Positions 1 to 6,938 of a stretch of 15,589 bases of DNA are shown here, in pieces; within the stretch, counting starts at the first letter, position 1, and each line of letters begins with the position of its first letter. The notes under the pieces are model-generated. The model worked only from the letters and a program-made list of their open reading frames with translations. It was not told the DNA's origin and did not search any database. The translations under genes were made by a program, and so were the position numbers. The DNA is from CAZKUN01 sp964555935 (GTDB taxonomy: Bacteria; Armatimonadota; Zipacnadia; Zipacnadales; VGFC01). Location: positions 1 through 15,589 of the forward strand of contig CAZKUN010000215.1 of assembly GCA_964555935.1 (NCBI GenBank), read 5' to 3'.

Positions 1-11
1 ACTCTCCACTG

Positions 12-106
12 CTTATAGCACCGCTTTTGGTGCTGTAAGGCAGGACCACCGGACAGAAGGGGACAGTTACCCACTTACAGCACCTTCTGTCCCGGCTTAT
101 AGGCCC
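12..106. repeat. Cluster of four related 11-nt arms upstream of the recombinase
   Basis: Arm 1 (12-22, CTTATAGCACC) and arm 2 (29-39, GGTGCTGTAAG) form an inverted repeat around a 6-nt centre (23-28, GCTTTT). There is one mismatch, which would be a G-U pair in RNA. Arm 3 (74-84, CTTACAGCACC) is the perfect reverse complement of arm 2. Arm 4 (96-106) matches arm 1 at 9 of 11 positions, and its following bases (GCTTTA) resemble the 6-nt centre. The 11-6-11 layout is the size of the core sites bound by Xer-type recombinases, and a tyrosine recombinase gene starts at 173. A role as a recombination or regulatory site is inference. The arms do not match the E. coli dif consensus. Confidence 0.6.
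51..92. repeat. 10-bp perfect inverted repeat, GGACAGAAGG / CCTTCTGTCC
   Basis: Positions 51-60 and 83-92 are perfect reverse complements with 22 nt between them. GGACAG occurs again directly at 61-66. The right arm overlaps arm 3 of the neighbouring repeat cluster by two bases, so the two hairpins could not both form fully in a transcript. Confidence 0.6.
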
Positions 107-143
107 GCTTTATGGGGACCGGCATTCCGGCCCGAGGCGCGGA

Positions 144-171
144 GCAGCACACCCTCCAAGGAGCGTGCTGC
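144..171 (+). promoter_or_regulatory. Ribosome binding site in the loop of a hairpin before the recombinase
   Basis: AAGGAG at 158-163 lies 9 nt before the ATG at 173 and fixes that start. It sits in the 14-nt loop of a 7-bp perfect inverted repeat, GCAGCAC (144-150) and GTGCTGC (165-171), which ends one base before the start codon. Such a stem could modulate translation or serve as a protein-binding site. Neither is shown. Confidence 0.5.
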
Positions 172-172
172 C

Positions 173-1071
173 ATGCAGATCTCGCCAGTACACGGGGAGT
201 TCCTGACCTACCTCGACCTGGAACGAGGCCACAGTCACCTCACCATCTCCGCTTACCGATCCGATGCCCGGATGTTCCTCGAGTGCCTGGATGGGACCGA
301 CCAGGAGGCCCGCCTGGACGACATCGATCGCCAGTGCATCCAGGGCTATATCACGTGGATGCGGAAGCGTAGCCTGAACCCCAATACGGTTGGCAGGCGC
401 ATCCACTCGCTTCGATCGTTCTGGACGCACCTGCTTGAGAACGAGTACGTCGAGCAGAACCCGTTCCGAGGAATTGCCATCCCCAAACGCCAGCGCCCAG
501 CGCCTGTCCATCTCACGACCCAGGAGTGCGCCGCCGTGTTGGCCGCCACTGAGCGGCAGAGCAACCCGTTGCTCGCGTTCAGGGATCGAGCAGTCCTCCC
601 CGTGCTGATCCACACAGGATTGCGCAGAGCCGAACTACTGGCGCGCAGCTTGGGGTCGGTGGACCTCGACGAAGCGCTACTGCTCGTCGAGTGTGGCAAG
701 GGGCGCAAGCCTCGGCTCGTGCCGCTTGGGCACCAGCCCGTGGACGCCCGACGCGACTGGCTCGACCTGAGGCCCGAATGCGAACACGAGGCGTTCCTCA
801 CGTCCTAGATGAACCGCCCGCTGGCGGGCAAGGCATTGATGGGGCTCCTCCAACGGGCACTGCGCCGGGCTGGCATCGACAAGCGCAAGGTGACGCTCCA
901 CACGCTCAGGCACACGTTCGCGTGTCTGATGCGCCAGGGAGGGTGTGGCCTATTCACGCTATCGAGGCTGATGGGACACACTCGCCTCGATACGACTGCC
1001 ACGTACGTCCACGCAACGTTAGTCTGTGCGACGACGGTATTGTTGACGGCATCTCCATGTTGGCGGGTTGA
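173..1071 (+). pseudogene. Xer/phage-type tyrosine recombinase, disrupted by a TAG codon and a frameshift
   Basis: The family cuts and rejoins DNA through a tyrosine-DNA intermediate. Residues 1-90 form the N-terminal SAM-like DNA-binding domain. The catalytic domain has Arg151 (HTGLRRAEL) and Lys176 (GKGRK). After the break it has His243 and Arg246 (HTLRHTFA), His269 (LMGHTRLD) and Tyr278 (TYVH). The spacing is almost that of E. coli XerD. The frame is interrupted by TAG at 806-808, exactly between the FLTS strand and the next helix, with the same frame resuming directly. Near 1012 the frame after TYVH turns to noise, while the +2 frame gives a plausible end (GIVDGISMLAG) with TGA at 1069-1071. 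TAG ends other genes here, so recoding is unlikely. Two lesions suggest an inactive integrase. A split two-ORF form (173-808, 809-1156) is the alternative reading. Confidence 0.85.
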
Positions 1072-1168
1072 ACGGTCCGCTCCGGGGCCCCCCCGACGCG
1101 AGTGGTCGAGGCGTTCGTGGTTTGCTCCCCGCCAGGGGAGCGGTTCATTCTACTAACACTTGAGCTAG

Positions 1169-1389
1169 CTACCCACTGAGCAGGACATGCGGGAGTACTG
1201 GCAACACGCGCTGGACGCGGATGCCCGGGCGGTCTTCTGGTACAGCTACGGTGCTGACGCCGAGGGCTGGGACAGCATCCGCATCACCCCGGAGCACTAC
1301 GCCAGCGTGAAGCGGACCGTCCGGGCATTGGCCGATGCAGTGGGACAGGAGAGTGGGACCTCACGGCGTATGCGAGCCCCGCGGGATAG
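1169..1389 (+). pseudogene. C-terminal fragment of an unrecognised protein, possibly a glycoside-hydrolase-like enzyme
   Basis: An open frame follows the TAG at 1166-1168. It reads as dense protein-like sequence from PTEQDMREYW through VFWYSYGADAEGW and ITPEHYASVKRTVRAL, to about 1345. There is no promoter-proximal part. The ATG at 1187 has no good Shine-Dalgarno site and lies inside the conserved-looking segment, so this is the tail of a longer gene. After about 1345 the same frame stays open to 1558 but loses protein character. A -1 shift gives EWDLTAYASPAG and a TAG at 1387-1389, which may be the original end. The aromatic strand followed by a final helix is reminiscent of C-termini of secreted carbohydrate-active enzymes. 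That is only an impression. Confidence 0.5.
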
Positions 1390-1521
1390 GTCAGAGGCAC
1401 AATTCCCTTTGGCGACACGGCAGAGCATCCGAGAAGGCATGCGCGACGAGGCGTGGAATAGCGACGCAATCTCATTGCGGCCAATGGCCGCGCAGCACTA
1501 CCGAGCATCGGAGGCAGCACC

Positions 1522-2796
1522 ATGGGCGTATTGGCAATCAACGGAGGAGACCCCGTAACGCAGATGGCCTTTCCCGGCGTGGGAAGCGCCGCTGGGCGCA
1601 CGATCGGCGAGGAGGAGCTGGCGAACCTGCGTGAGGTCATCGAGTCCGGCATGCTCAACCGCTCGGGCGGCAAGTTCGTCCCCGCCGTCGAGCAGAAGTT
1701 CGCCGAGCACCTGGGCGTCAAGTACTGCGCCTCATCGACGTCTGGCACAGCGGCAATTCACGTGGCCGTTGGCGCGGTGAATCCTGCTCCCGGCGACGAG
1801 ATCATCACCGGGCCGATTACCGATGTGGGTACGGTCATCCCCATTCTTGCCCAGAACGCTATTCCAGTGTTCGCGGACCTGTGCCGCGACAACATGGGCC
1901 TGGACCCGGAAGATGTCGAGCGCCGCATCACCGAGCGCACCAAGGCCATCATCCCCGTGCACCTCGCCGGCAACGCAACCGACATGGACCCGCTGATGGC
2001 GCTGGCCGAGAAGCATGGCCTCCACGTGATTGAGGACTGCTCGCAGGCCTACGGGACCCTCTATAAGGGCAAGCATGTCGGAACGATCGGACACCTAGGC
2101 ACGTTCTCGCTCCAGCAGAGCAAACACATCACCTGCGGCGACGGCGGGCTGACCGTAACCAATGACGACGCGCTCGGCGATCGCATCCCGCTGTTCGCCA
2201 ACAAGGGCTGGCCAAACTACGGGCAGGGCGACCGCGACTACGTCATGTTCGGGATGAACTACCGCATGACCGAGTTGCAGGCCGCGGTGGTCCACGCGCA
2301 GATCGACAAGGTCGACTGGGTGACGGAGCGTCGCGCGGAGATCGGTGACCGCATCTGCGAGGCCGTCAAGGACTGTCCCGGCATTGAGGTCCCGCGCGTC
2401 ACCGCGGGCGGGCGGCACACGTACTGGTTCCTCGGCCTGCTGGTGAACCAGGATGTCCTTGGCGTAAGCACATCGTACCTTGCCGGGGCCTTGGCGAAGG
2501 AGGGCGCGCCGACAAGCGCGCACTACATCGGCAGGCCGATCTTCCTATACGACCTGCTCCGCAACAAGAGGATCTACGGCGACTCGGACTTCCCGTTCAA
2601 CCTGCAGCCCGCCGAGCAACAGGTGCGCTACGAAGAGGGGGAGACGCCGCAGACCGAGGCCATTCTCGACGACCTTCTGATGGTCTCCATCAACGAGAAC
2701 TACACCGACGACGGCACGGACGCTATCATCGCCTGCTTCGAGAAGGTCTTCGCCAATCTCGACGAACTGCGCGCGAGCTACGAGGAACAGGAGTAG
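1522..2796 (+). CDS. DegT/DnrJ/EryC1/StrS-family PLP-dependent aminotransferase
   Basis: The 424-residue protein is full length for the sugar aminotransferase family. That family transfers an amino group, usually from glutamate or glutamine, to a keto-sugar or keto-cyclitol using pyridoxal phosphate. Visible hallmarks are the phosphate-binding SGTAA (74-78), Asp172 in IEDCSQAYG, which contacts the PLP nitrogen, and the Schiff-base lysine Lys201 in FSLQQSKHITCGDGG. GGAGG at 1510-1514, 7 nt before the ATG, supports the start. The gene ends with TAG. No sugar biosynthesis partners lie next to it, so the substrate cannot be named. Nucleotide-sugar modification for surface glycans or a cyclitol pathway are both possible. 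The gene is intact between damaged neighbours. Confidence 0.93.
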   Translation: MGVLAINGGDPVTQMAFPGVGSAAGRTIGEEELANLREVIESGMLNRSGGKFVPAVEQKFAEHLGVKYCASSTSGTAAIHVAVGAVNPAPGDEIITGPITDVGTVIPILAQNAIPVFADLCRDNMGLDPEDVERRITERTKAIIPVHLAGNATDMDPLMALAEKHGLHVIEDCSQAYGTLYKGKHVGTIGHLGTFSLQQSKHITCGDGGLTVTNDDALGDRIPLFANKGWPNYGQGDRDYVMFGMNYRMTELQAAVVHAQIDKVDWVTERRAEIGDRICEAVKDCPGIEVPRVTAGGRHTYWFLGLLVNQDVLGVSTSYLAGALAKEGAPTSAHYIGRPIFLYDLLRNKRIYGDSDFPFNLQPAEQQVRYEEGETPQTEAILDDLLMVSINENYTDDGTDAIIACFEKVFANLDELRASYEEQE

Positions 2797-2826
2797 AACA
2801 GGAAGCGGAGCAATGGAGGAGGGATG

Positions 2827-2876
2827 CGTCCTTGGAACCGCTTCGTGGAGGGTGTAATGTGCCCAGCCCAAGGACG
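2827..2876. repeat. 9-bp perfect inverted repeat after the aminotransferase
   Basis: CGTCCTTGG (2827-2835) and CCAAGGACG (2868-2876) are perfect reverse complements separated by 32 nt, 30 bases after the aminotransferase stop. No T-run follows, so it is not a standard intrinsic terminator. It may be a long-loop transcript end structure or chance. Confidence 0.4.
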
Positions 2877-2890
2877 ATATCGAGGTCACT

Positions 2891-3082
2891 CTAGCCACTG
2901 TTCAGATCCGTCGCGTCCACCGGGCCCATCCAGGCGGAGGCCGGTATGGTCACCTCGTCGCATGGGCTGGCCGGATAGTCGCGCACGGTGATGGACCGCT
3001 CCGTCACCGATTCAATCTCGAAGCCCGTCTCGCCAGCCAGGAGATACGCGCCGGCGTGGGCAATACCGGCCGATCTCGGGTC
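2891..3082 (-). pseudogene. C-terminal fragment (63 codons) of an unrecognised minus-strand protein
   Basis: Reading the minus strand down to the TAG at 2893-2891 gives a stop-free, well-balanced segment that includes AHAGAYLLAGETGFEIESV, SITVRDYP and EVTIPASAW. Upstream it is closed by a TGA at 3085-3083, and no start codon with a ribosome binding site exists. The alternating beta-strand pattern suggests the last beta domain of a secreted enzyme. I do not recognise the family. It lies in what would otherwise be a 390-base gap between the aminotransferase and the Tat protein. Confidence 0.45.
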
Positions 3083-3185
3083 TCACGGCCAGATGTGCAG
3101 GCTTCCGCGGCCCGGCTGACGAAGGATTGTGGCGAATGGCTGCGTCGGCGCCGCCGTGCGGAGCCCATGGAGGAGGCGGAATTGG

Positions 3186-3929
3186 ATGAACAATGAGGAG
3201 CGTACGCCGTTGACCCGTCGTGTCTTCGCGCGGCTGACGATCATGGGCGCTGTCGGGCTCTCCTTCCTGCCGGGACGTGCCGGCAAACTGGTAGCACAGG
3301 CCACGCGCTCCGGTGTCCCAGGGCCGATTCCCGACTCCCCCCTTGCCACGACGATGGGCAAATGGGCTGAGCTTGGCCGCGTATGGCGCGAGCTTTGTTC
3401 CCATTCTCGTGATGGGGGTCGGGATCGCGAGGGTTTCGAGGCGCTCAAACCCAGCATCGCGGGCGCGTTGGACGCGGTGCAGGCGTCTCCTGAGTTGCGA
3501 GAGGCCTTCGATGACCATTACTCCCACATTCAGCGTGGGAAGTACTCCATGGCGATGTGCTACTCGGCGGCGATGCCGTCGACCAAACGTGACGTACGAC
3601 GTAGCATCGAGCGCCAGGTACGGGAGCTGGAACGCTTGGTTGCCGATGAGAAGCTGACGCGGGAAGCGGGGGAGGCCGCGGCCGCGGTCATCGCGCGCGA
3701 CGTGGAGACACGGCTCCGCGCGAAGGAGATCTGGAGTCGCTCTCCGGGGCACTATGATCGGGAGATCCACAAGGAGTCGGTTGAACTCCACGAGTTCTAC
3801 CGATCCGGCGACGTGGAGCCTCGCGAGGCCGTCCGCGAAGCCAGCAGGATCCTCGCGGACCTGACGGTCGATGACATCGGCTCGCTGAGCCAGGCCGGAA
3901 AGACCCCTCTTCCCCCACCCGACGAGTAG
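3186..3929 (+). CDS. Tat-exported protein of unknown function
   Basis: The chosen start (247 residues) has GGAGGAGG at 3169-3176, 9 nt upstream. The longer frame from 3129 begins with low-quality sequence and has no such site. Residues 9-30 form a twin-arginine signal (LTRRVFARL, then GAVGLSFLPG), so the product is predicted to cross the membrane folded. The mature part looks mainly helical. It has SMAMCYSAAM near residues 121-130 and a charged amphipathic helix (RRSIERQVRELERLV) at 138-152, and ends in a proline-rich tail (PLPPPDE). There is one Cys before the helix and one near residue 71. I do not recognise a domain. Use of Tat is shared with the paralogs at 7370 and 8298, but their sequences are not visibly related to it. 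Confidence 0.75.
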   Translation: MNNEERTPLTRRVFARLTIMGAVGLSFLPGRAGKLVAQATRSGVPGPIPDSPLATTMGKWAELGRVWRELCSHSRDGGRDREGFEALKPSIAGALDAVQASPELREAFDDHYSHIQRGKYSMAMCYSAAMPSTKRDVRRSIERQVRELERLVADEKLTREAGEAAAAVIARDVETRLRAKEIWSRSPGHYDREIHKESVELHEFYRSGDVEPREAVREASRILADLTVDDIGSLSQAGKTPLPPPDE

Positions 3930-3985
3930 GATGTGGTCGTATGCTGCGCTGTCTGACCATCAACCAAGACTGCCTCTCCCGGTGA

Positions 3986-4255
3986 GTTCTCCGGAAGACG
4001 GGGCGGCCGCATCCCAAATTCAGGGAGCAAACAGGGGCCATAACGCCCTTCAGCCTCACATGCCGTCCCGTCCTACTGTCCGAGCTGGTGGGCGCGTGGG
4101 ACGCTGAGCACACGAAAAGCCCACAGGTGCGCGGCATTCTGGACGGCACGATAGCCGAGGATGACCTCCTGTGGCTCGCCACAAGCGAAGGGCTGTTGGC
4201 CATCGACGATGGCGACGTGGCGCTGCACGGATGGGTGCGGTCTATCCCCGCCTAG
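3986..4255 (+). pseudogene. C-terminal fragment (89 codons) of an unrecognised protein
   Basis: The frame opens after a TGA at 3983-3985 and runs to TAG at 4253-4255. Its second half is convincing protein (LLSELVGAWDAEHTK, ILDGTIAEDDLLWLATSEGL, ALHGWVRSIPA), with a strand-turn-strand pattern and an acidic patch. An ATG at 3941 is in the same frame before the TGA (14 codons), so a nonsense mutation in a short gene is possible. However, there is no good ribosome binding site there and the first 30 residues read poorly. The DLLWLATSEGL segment resembles a propeller blade, but one blade is not enough to name a family. Confidence 0.45.
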
Positions 4256-4707
4256 GCGTCGAGCAGGCGCTCCGAGCTTCGGCCCGAGAGTTGGGAGGGT
4301 CTGGCATGACGAAGAGACAGTTCGGCGTGATGCTGGCAGTGGTGGGCGGGGTGTTGACCTCGACGGCCTGCGCCCAGGAGGCGGAGTTCAAGGTGCCCGA
4401 CGGCTGCGTGGTGTCGCCCCAGAATGAGAAGGCCGAGGGCGAAGCGGGGTGTGAGGTCTGGGATCATCTCCTCGAAGAACTGCCGGTCCTGCTGCAGGGC
4501 GTAGTCCACGCTACGTTTCCAGGTCTCGACCTCTTGCCGAGCCCACTCGTGGCGCTTGATGTTCTCCCGGGCATTCTCGATGTCCCCGGCCTTGTACAGC
4601 GTGCACGATTGGGTCCGGGCGATGGTAGGAAGCAGAGCGAAGACGGTGACAGCACAGCAGAGGGCGCCCCGTGGAAGGAAGCCGTCAACGCAAGCGAAGT
4701 GAGACAT
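4252..4707 (-). pseudogene. N-terminal fragment of a heparinase II/III-like or alginate-lyase-like secreted protein
   Basis: AGGAG at 4722-4718 lies 10 nt before the ATG (4707). Residues 1-34 form a long Sec signal peptide. Residues 35-89 contain ARENIKRHEWARQ and EEMIPDLTPR. This pattern (a helix with ARxNIxxxxWA, then a proline-rich PR segment) I associate with N-termini of heparinase II/III-like polysaccharide lyases in Planctomycetota and Lentisphaerota. Such enzymes are normally 600-900 residues. After residue 89 (near 4440) the frame is only the antisense of the plus-strand signal-peptide gene starting at 4306, so the gene is truncated. It runs in the same direction as the GxGYxYP gene upstream and could have been in its operon. 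Confidence 0.55.
4306..4440 (+). pseudogene. N-terminal fragment of a secreted protein (signal peptide and about 22 mature residues)
   Basis: GGGAGGG at 4293-4299 lies 6 nt before the ATG. A clear Sec signal peptide follows (MTKRQFGVMLAVVGGVL, cleavage near ACA-QEAE), then EFKVPDGCVVSPQNEKAEG. From about 4440 the same frame stays open to 4992 but becomes meaningless, because the opposite strand encodes real protein there. The start of a secreted gene has therefore been joined to the middle of another gene in the opposite direction. The family is not recognisable from so little sequence. A longer hypothetical protein ending at 4992 would be the naive call. Confidence 0.55.
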
Positions 4708-4744
4708 AGGCCGTGGTCTCCTGGCCTGTCGTGTTGCCCGCGAG

Positions 4745-4846
4745 CTACGTCCCCGTCTCCCACTTGCGGGCGAGCTGCTCGTGCAAGGTGCAGCCGTAGT
4801 AGTCAGTTGCGGCCCCGGCTACCTTCGTCGCGTCAAGCGATGCGCC
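4745..4846 (-). other. In-frame coding-like extension after the GxGYxYP stop codon
   Basis: Past the TGA at 4849-4847, the same minus-strand frame runs 33 more codons to TAG at 4747-4745. It reads as plausible protein: GASLDATKVAGAATDYYG and TLHEQLARKWETG. The ATG of the next gene (4707) follows 37 bases later with its own ribosome binding site. Either the TGA is a nonsense mutation or error that shortened a 627-residue protein, or this is the tail of another gene joined in frame by deletion. Confidence 0.45.
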
Positions 4847-6628
4847 TCAATCGACGGCAGTGTCTTGCGCGTCGCTGGTTCCCGCCTCGCAGGCTCTTAC
4901 CATCTCGTCCAGTCGAACGATCCGGACGCTCCCACCGAGTTCCGCGTTCAGTCGTTCTTGGAGGCGCAGGAGGCCACTGGGAGAGGCCTTAATGGTTGTC
5001 GCGGCATCCACGTCACGGTCCACCAACGCGGCGATGGGCAGATAAATGCAACAGAACTTGCGGCCCCACGGTCCTTCGGCTGAGGAGATCTTGTCGAACA
5101 GGAAGTCGATCATCCGATCGTGTGAGAGCCCCTCCGGACAGCGAGGGTAGCTGATGACCTGAAGCGCCCGCGAGCCCCGCCCGAACCGCGATCCGTGCGC
5201 CATAACCTCCCCCCGGCTCCTGACTGCATTCTTGAAAGTCAGACAGAGCGCGTCCAGGGCATCACACATGTCCGCGAACTGAGGCCAGTCCACAGTCCCA
5301 TCGTAGTAGCCGCTGTTGGCGTAAATGTCGATACACCGCAGGTCCATCGCCTGCCACAGAGGCCGCGCGTCCGCGAGGACGGCCTGCCACGCCTCCGCCG
5401 GCATCAGAGGGGGCACGGCGAAGCCCATTCCCGCACACACCTCCCCCGTGACGAAGTAGTCACGGGGCGTCGCCGTGGAATAGTAGTAATCGACCACCGC
5501 CGGCGCCTGCGTGGCGAAGGCCGCGCACGTGCCCCAGTTGATCGCGACCTTGCCGCGCGCCGGGTCCAGCCATGCTCCGTGCTGCATGCCGTCGCCGGCG
5601 GCCTTGTGCGTGGTGCCCTCAGAGGCGATGAACGCCACATAACGCGTTTCAGCCGAAGCCGGAGCGGACCCCTGTGGAGCCTGCTGGCGCCATTGGCTCC
5701 GCGGGGACCTCACCTGCGTGTGAAAGCTCCAGTTCTGGGCCATGTTTGTCATGTGATTCACCCCGCCATGGCGCGACAGCGTCATCACCCCAACACGCTC
5801 GGGCGGCTGAAGACCGATGACCCAGAAGTATGGCCTCGACTTGTCACGCCGTTGCTGGTATGCGGTGAGGATTCGGTCGAGAAGCTCCTTCTCAGTCAGC
5901 CCTTCGCCCGCGTCCGTGTCCACATAGCTCAGGTTCGTGCAGAACGCGTGGTGCTGCGCGGCGTAGTCAACATCCGAGTGATCCAAGTTGTAGAAGTAGT
6001 CCGCCGAGCAGTGCGGAAACATGGCTTCCAGGGCCCAGATGACGGCTTGCGCCTTCGTCTCGAAACCATAATCCGCAAGGTCGCCACGGACCTTCACCCC
6101 GGTACGGCGGCCATCGTAGTTCAGCAACTCGACCTCGTCGGGGGCGGGAAGACCCCACCGCTGCGCCAGCGACTCGCGCTTCGACGACGGAACTGGCAGC
6201 ATTCCGGTGAGCGCGCCGATGGATGTTGCGAGATACTCCTCGATCGGGAAGAACTTCCCCCGCCGGGCCGTCTTCGGGCCGGGCGAGTCGTCGAACCCCA
6301 CTAACCCGCGGATGGCGGGCCTGAATCGCGCAATCAGAGCGTCGAAGTCGCCGATCTCCTCATACTCGAAGTCGTGCTCCCTCTGGTAGTAGTCGAGCCA
6401 CGCTTGATTGACTGGCTCGTGATAGAAGAACGGCGCCTTCAGATACAGGCCCGGGCCTTCGCGGTTGACGATTCCCTGGAGCGTCGCGAACGTGTGACGG
6501 TGCGCGCCCCAGTTGATCTCTCCGGAGTAGACCACAGCATCACGCTCTGCGTCTGCGCAGACAGGTGCTGCGAGGCAGAGGAGCACGGTCGCCACGGCGA
6601 GGGTTCTCAACGACGCTGCGAGGTCCAC
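4847..6628 (-). CDS. GxGYxYP-family secreted protein, putative glycoside hydrolase
   Basis: From a GTG start the protein has 593 residues. GGAGAGG lies about 10 nt upstream and a Sec signal peptide follows (LRTLAVATVLLCLAAPVCA). The frame is open further to 6865, but that part is Arg-rich and lacks protein character. The N-terminal domain shows the family signature TLQGIVNREGPGLYL at residues 49-63. The C-terminal domain has YVAFIASEG near 330-338 and GMGFAVP at 400-406, the counterpart of the GxGYxYP motif with Phe for Tyr and Val for the second Tyr. The family is called a putative glycoside hydrolase from sequence context. Its reaction is not established as far as I know. The gene is followed by an in-frame extension and the heparinase-like fragment, which suits a glycan-degrading role. 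Confidence 0.85.
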   Translation of the reverse strand: MDLAASLRTLAVATVLLCLAAPVCADAERDAVVYSGEINWGAHRHTFATLQGIVNREGPGLYLKAPFFYHEPVNQAWLDYYQREHDFEYEEIGDFDALIARFRPAIRGLVGFDDSPGPKTARRGKFFPIEEYLATSIGALTGMLPVPSSKRESLAQRWGLPAPDEVELLNYDGRRTGVKVRGDLADYGFETKAQAVIWALEAMFPHCSADYFYNLDHSDVDYAAQHHAFCTNLSYVDTDAGEGLTEKELLDRILTAYQQRRDKSRPYFWVIGLQPPERVGVMTLSRHGGVNHMTNMAQNWSFHTQVRSPRSQWRQQAPQGSAPASAETRYVAFIASEGTTHKAAGDGMQHGAWLDPARGKVAINWGTCAAFATQAPAVVDYYYSTATPRDYFVTGEVCAGMGFAVPPLMPAEAWQAVLADARPLWQAMDLRCIDIYANSGYYDGTVDWPQFADMCDALDALCLTFKNAVRSRGEVMAHGSRFGRGSRALQVISYPRCPEGLSHDRMIDFLFDKISSAEGPWGRKFCCIYLPIAALVDRDVDAATTIKASPSGLLRLQERLNAELGGSVRIVRLDEMVRACEAGTSDAQDTAVD

Positions 6629-6938
6629 TCTGTCATCACCTCTCCGAGGGAGTTCGCGTCCGTATCCCCGCTCGCTGGCACGGGACGACAAATGGCGCGG
6701 CCCCCTGCGCGCGGGCGCCCATTGTGCTCGCTCGGCATCGGTCGGCTCTCCACACCATCTTACTGGCCGGCCCCAGAGATTTTCCTCCAGCTTCTCCGCC
6801 ACACCTGCTCGACGCGTGGCGAGAGCGGAACTGAGGTGTTCATCCCGTACGGCCCGGAAACTCATCGTCCCAGAACTTGGGGGGATTCGGGATCTAGATC
6901 AGTTGCGGGTATCGGGCCTTGCACTGGGTGATTCCTGT
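6629..6938. other. Spacer between the divergent GxGYxYP gene and paralog copy A
   Basis: About 310 bases. The minus-strand frame of the GxGYxYP gene stays open to 6865 but is Arg-rich with no ribosome binding site, so I do not call it coding. I see no clear promoter, RNA gene or strong hairpin. The 5' part of copy A of the tandem family should lie here if it survived, but no alignable sequence is visible. Confidence 0.4.

Noticed and set aside
806..808. TAG in the recombinase as a recoded sense codon (amber suppression or alternative code)
   Set aside because: TAG is the natural stop of the aminotransferase and of paralog copies B and C, and a second lesion follows in the same gene.
1125..1140. 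CTCCCC-GCCA-GGGGAG hairpin as a terminator of the recombinase
   Set aside because: The stem is only 6 bp and no T-run follows.
3012..3791. Minus-strand open frame of 259 codons over the Tat protein
   Set aside because: The plus-strand gene has a strong ribosome binding site and Tat signal. The antisense frame reads as low-quality Arg/Pro/His sequence.
4847..4849. TGA as a selenocysteine codon in the GxGYxYP gene
   Set aside because: It lies at the end of the recognisable domain, not at a catalytic position, and no SECIS-like hairpin is apparent just after it.
5195..6304. Plus-strand open frame of 369 codons opposite the GxGYxYP gene
   Set aside because: Shadow frame of a recognisable gene. 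It is rich in Arg and Val with no domain or start signal.
6629..6865. N-terminal extension of the GxGYxYP protein from the upstream ATG
   Set aside because: The signal peptide begins after the GTG at 6628, which has its own ribosome binding site. The upstream part is Arg-rich and would bury the signal peptide.
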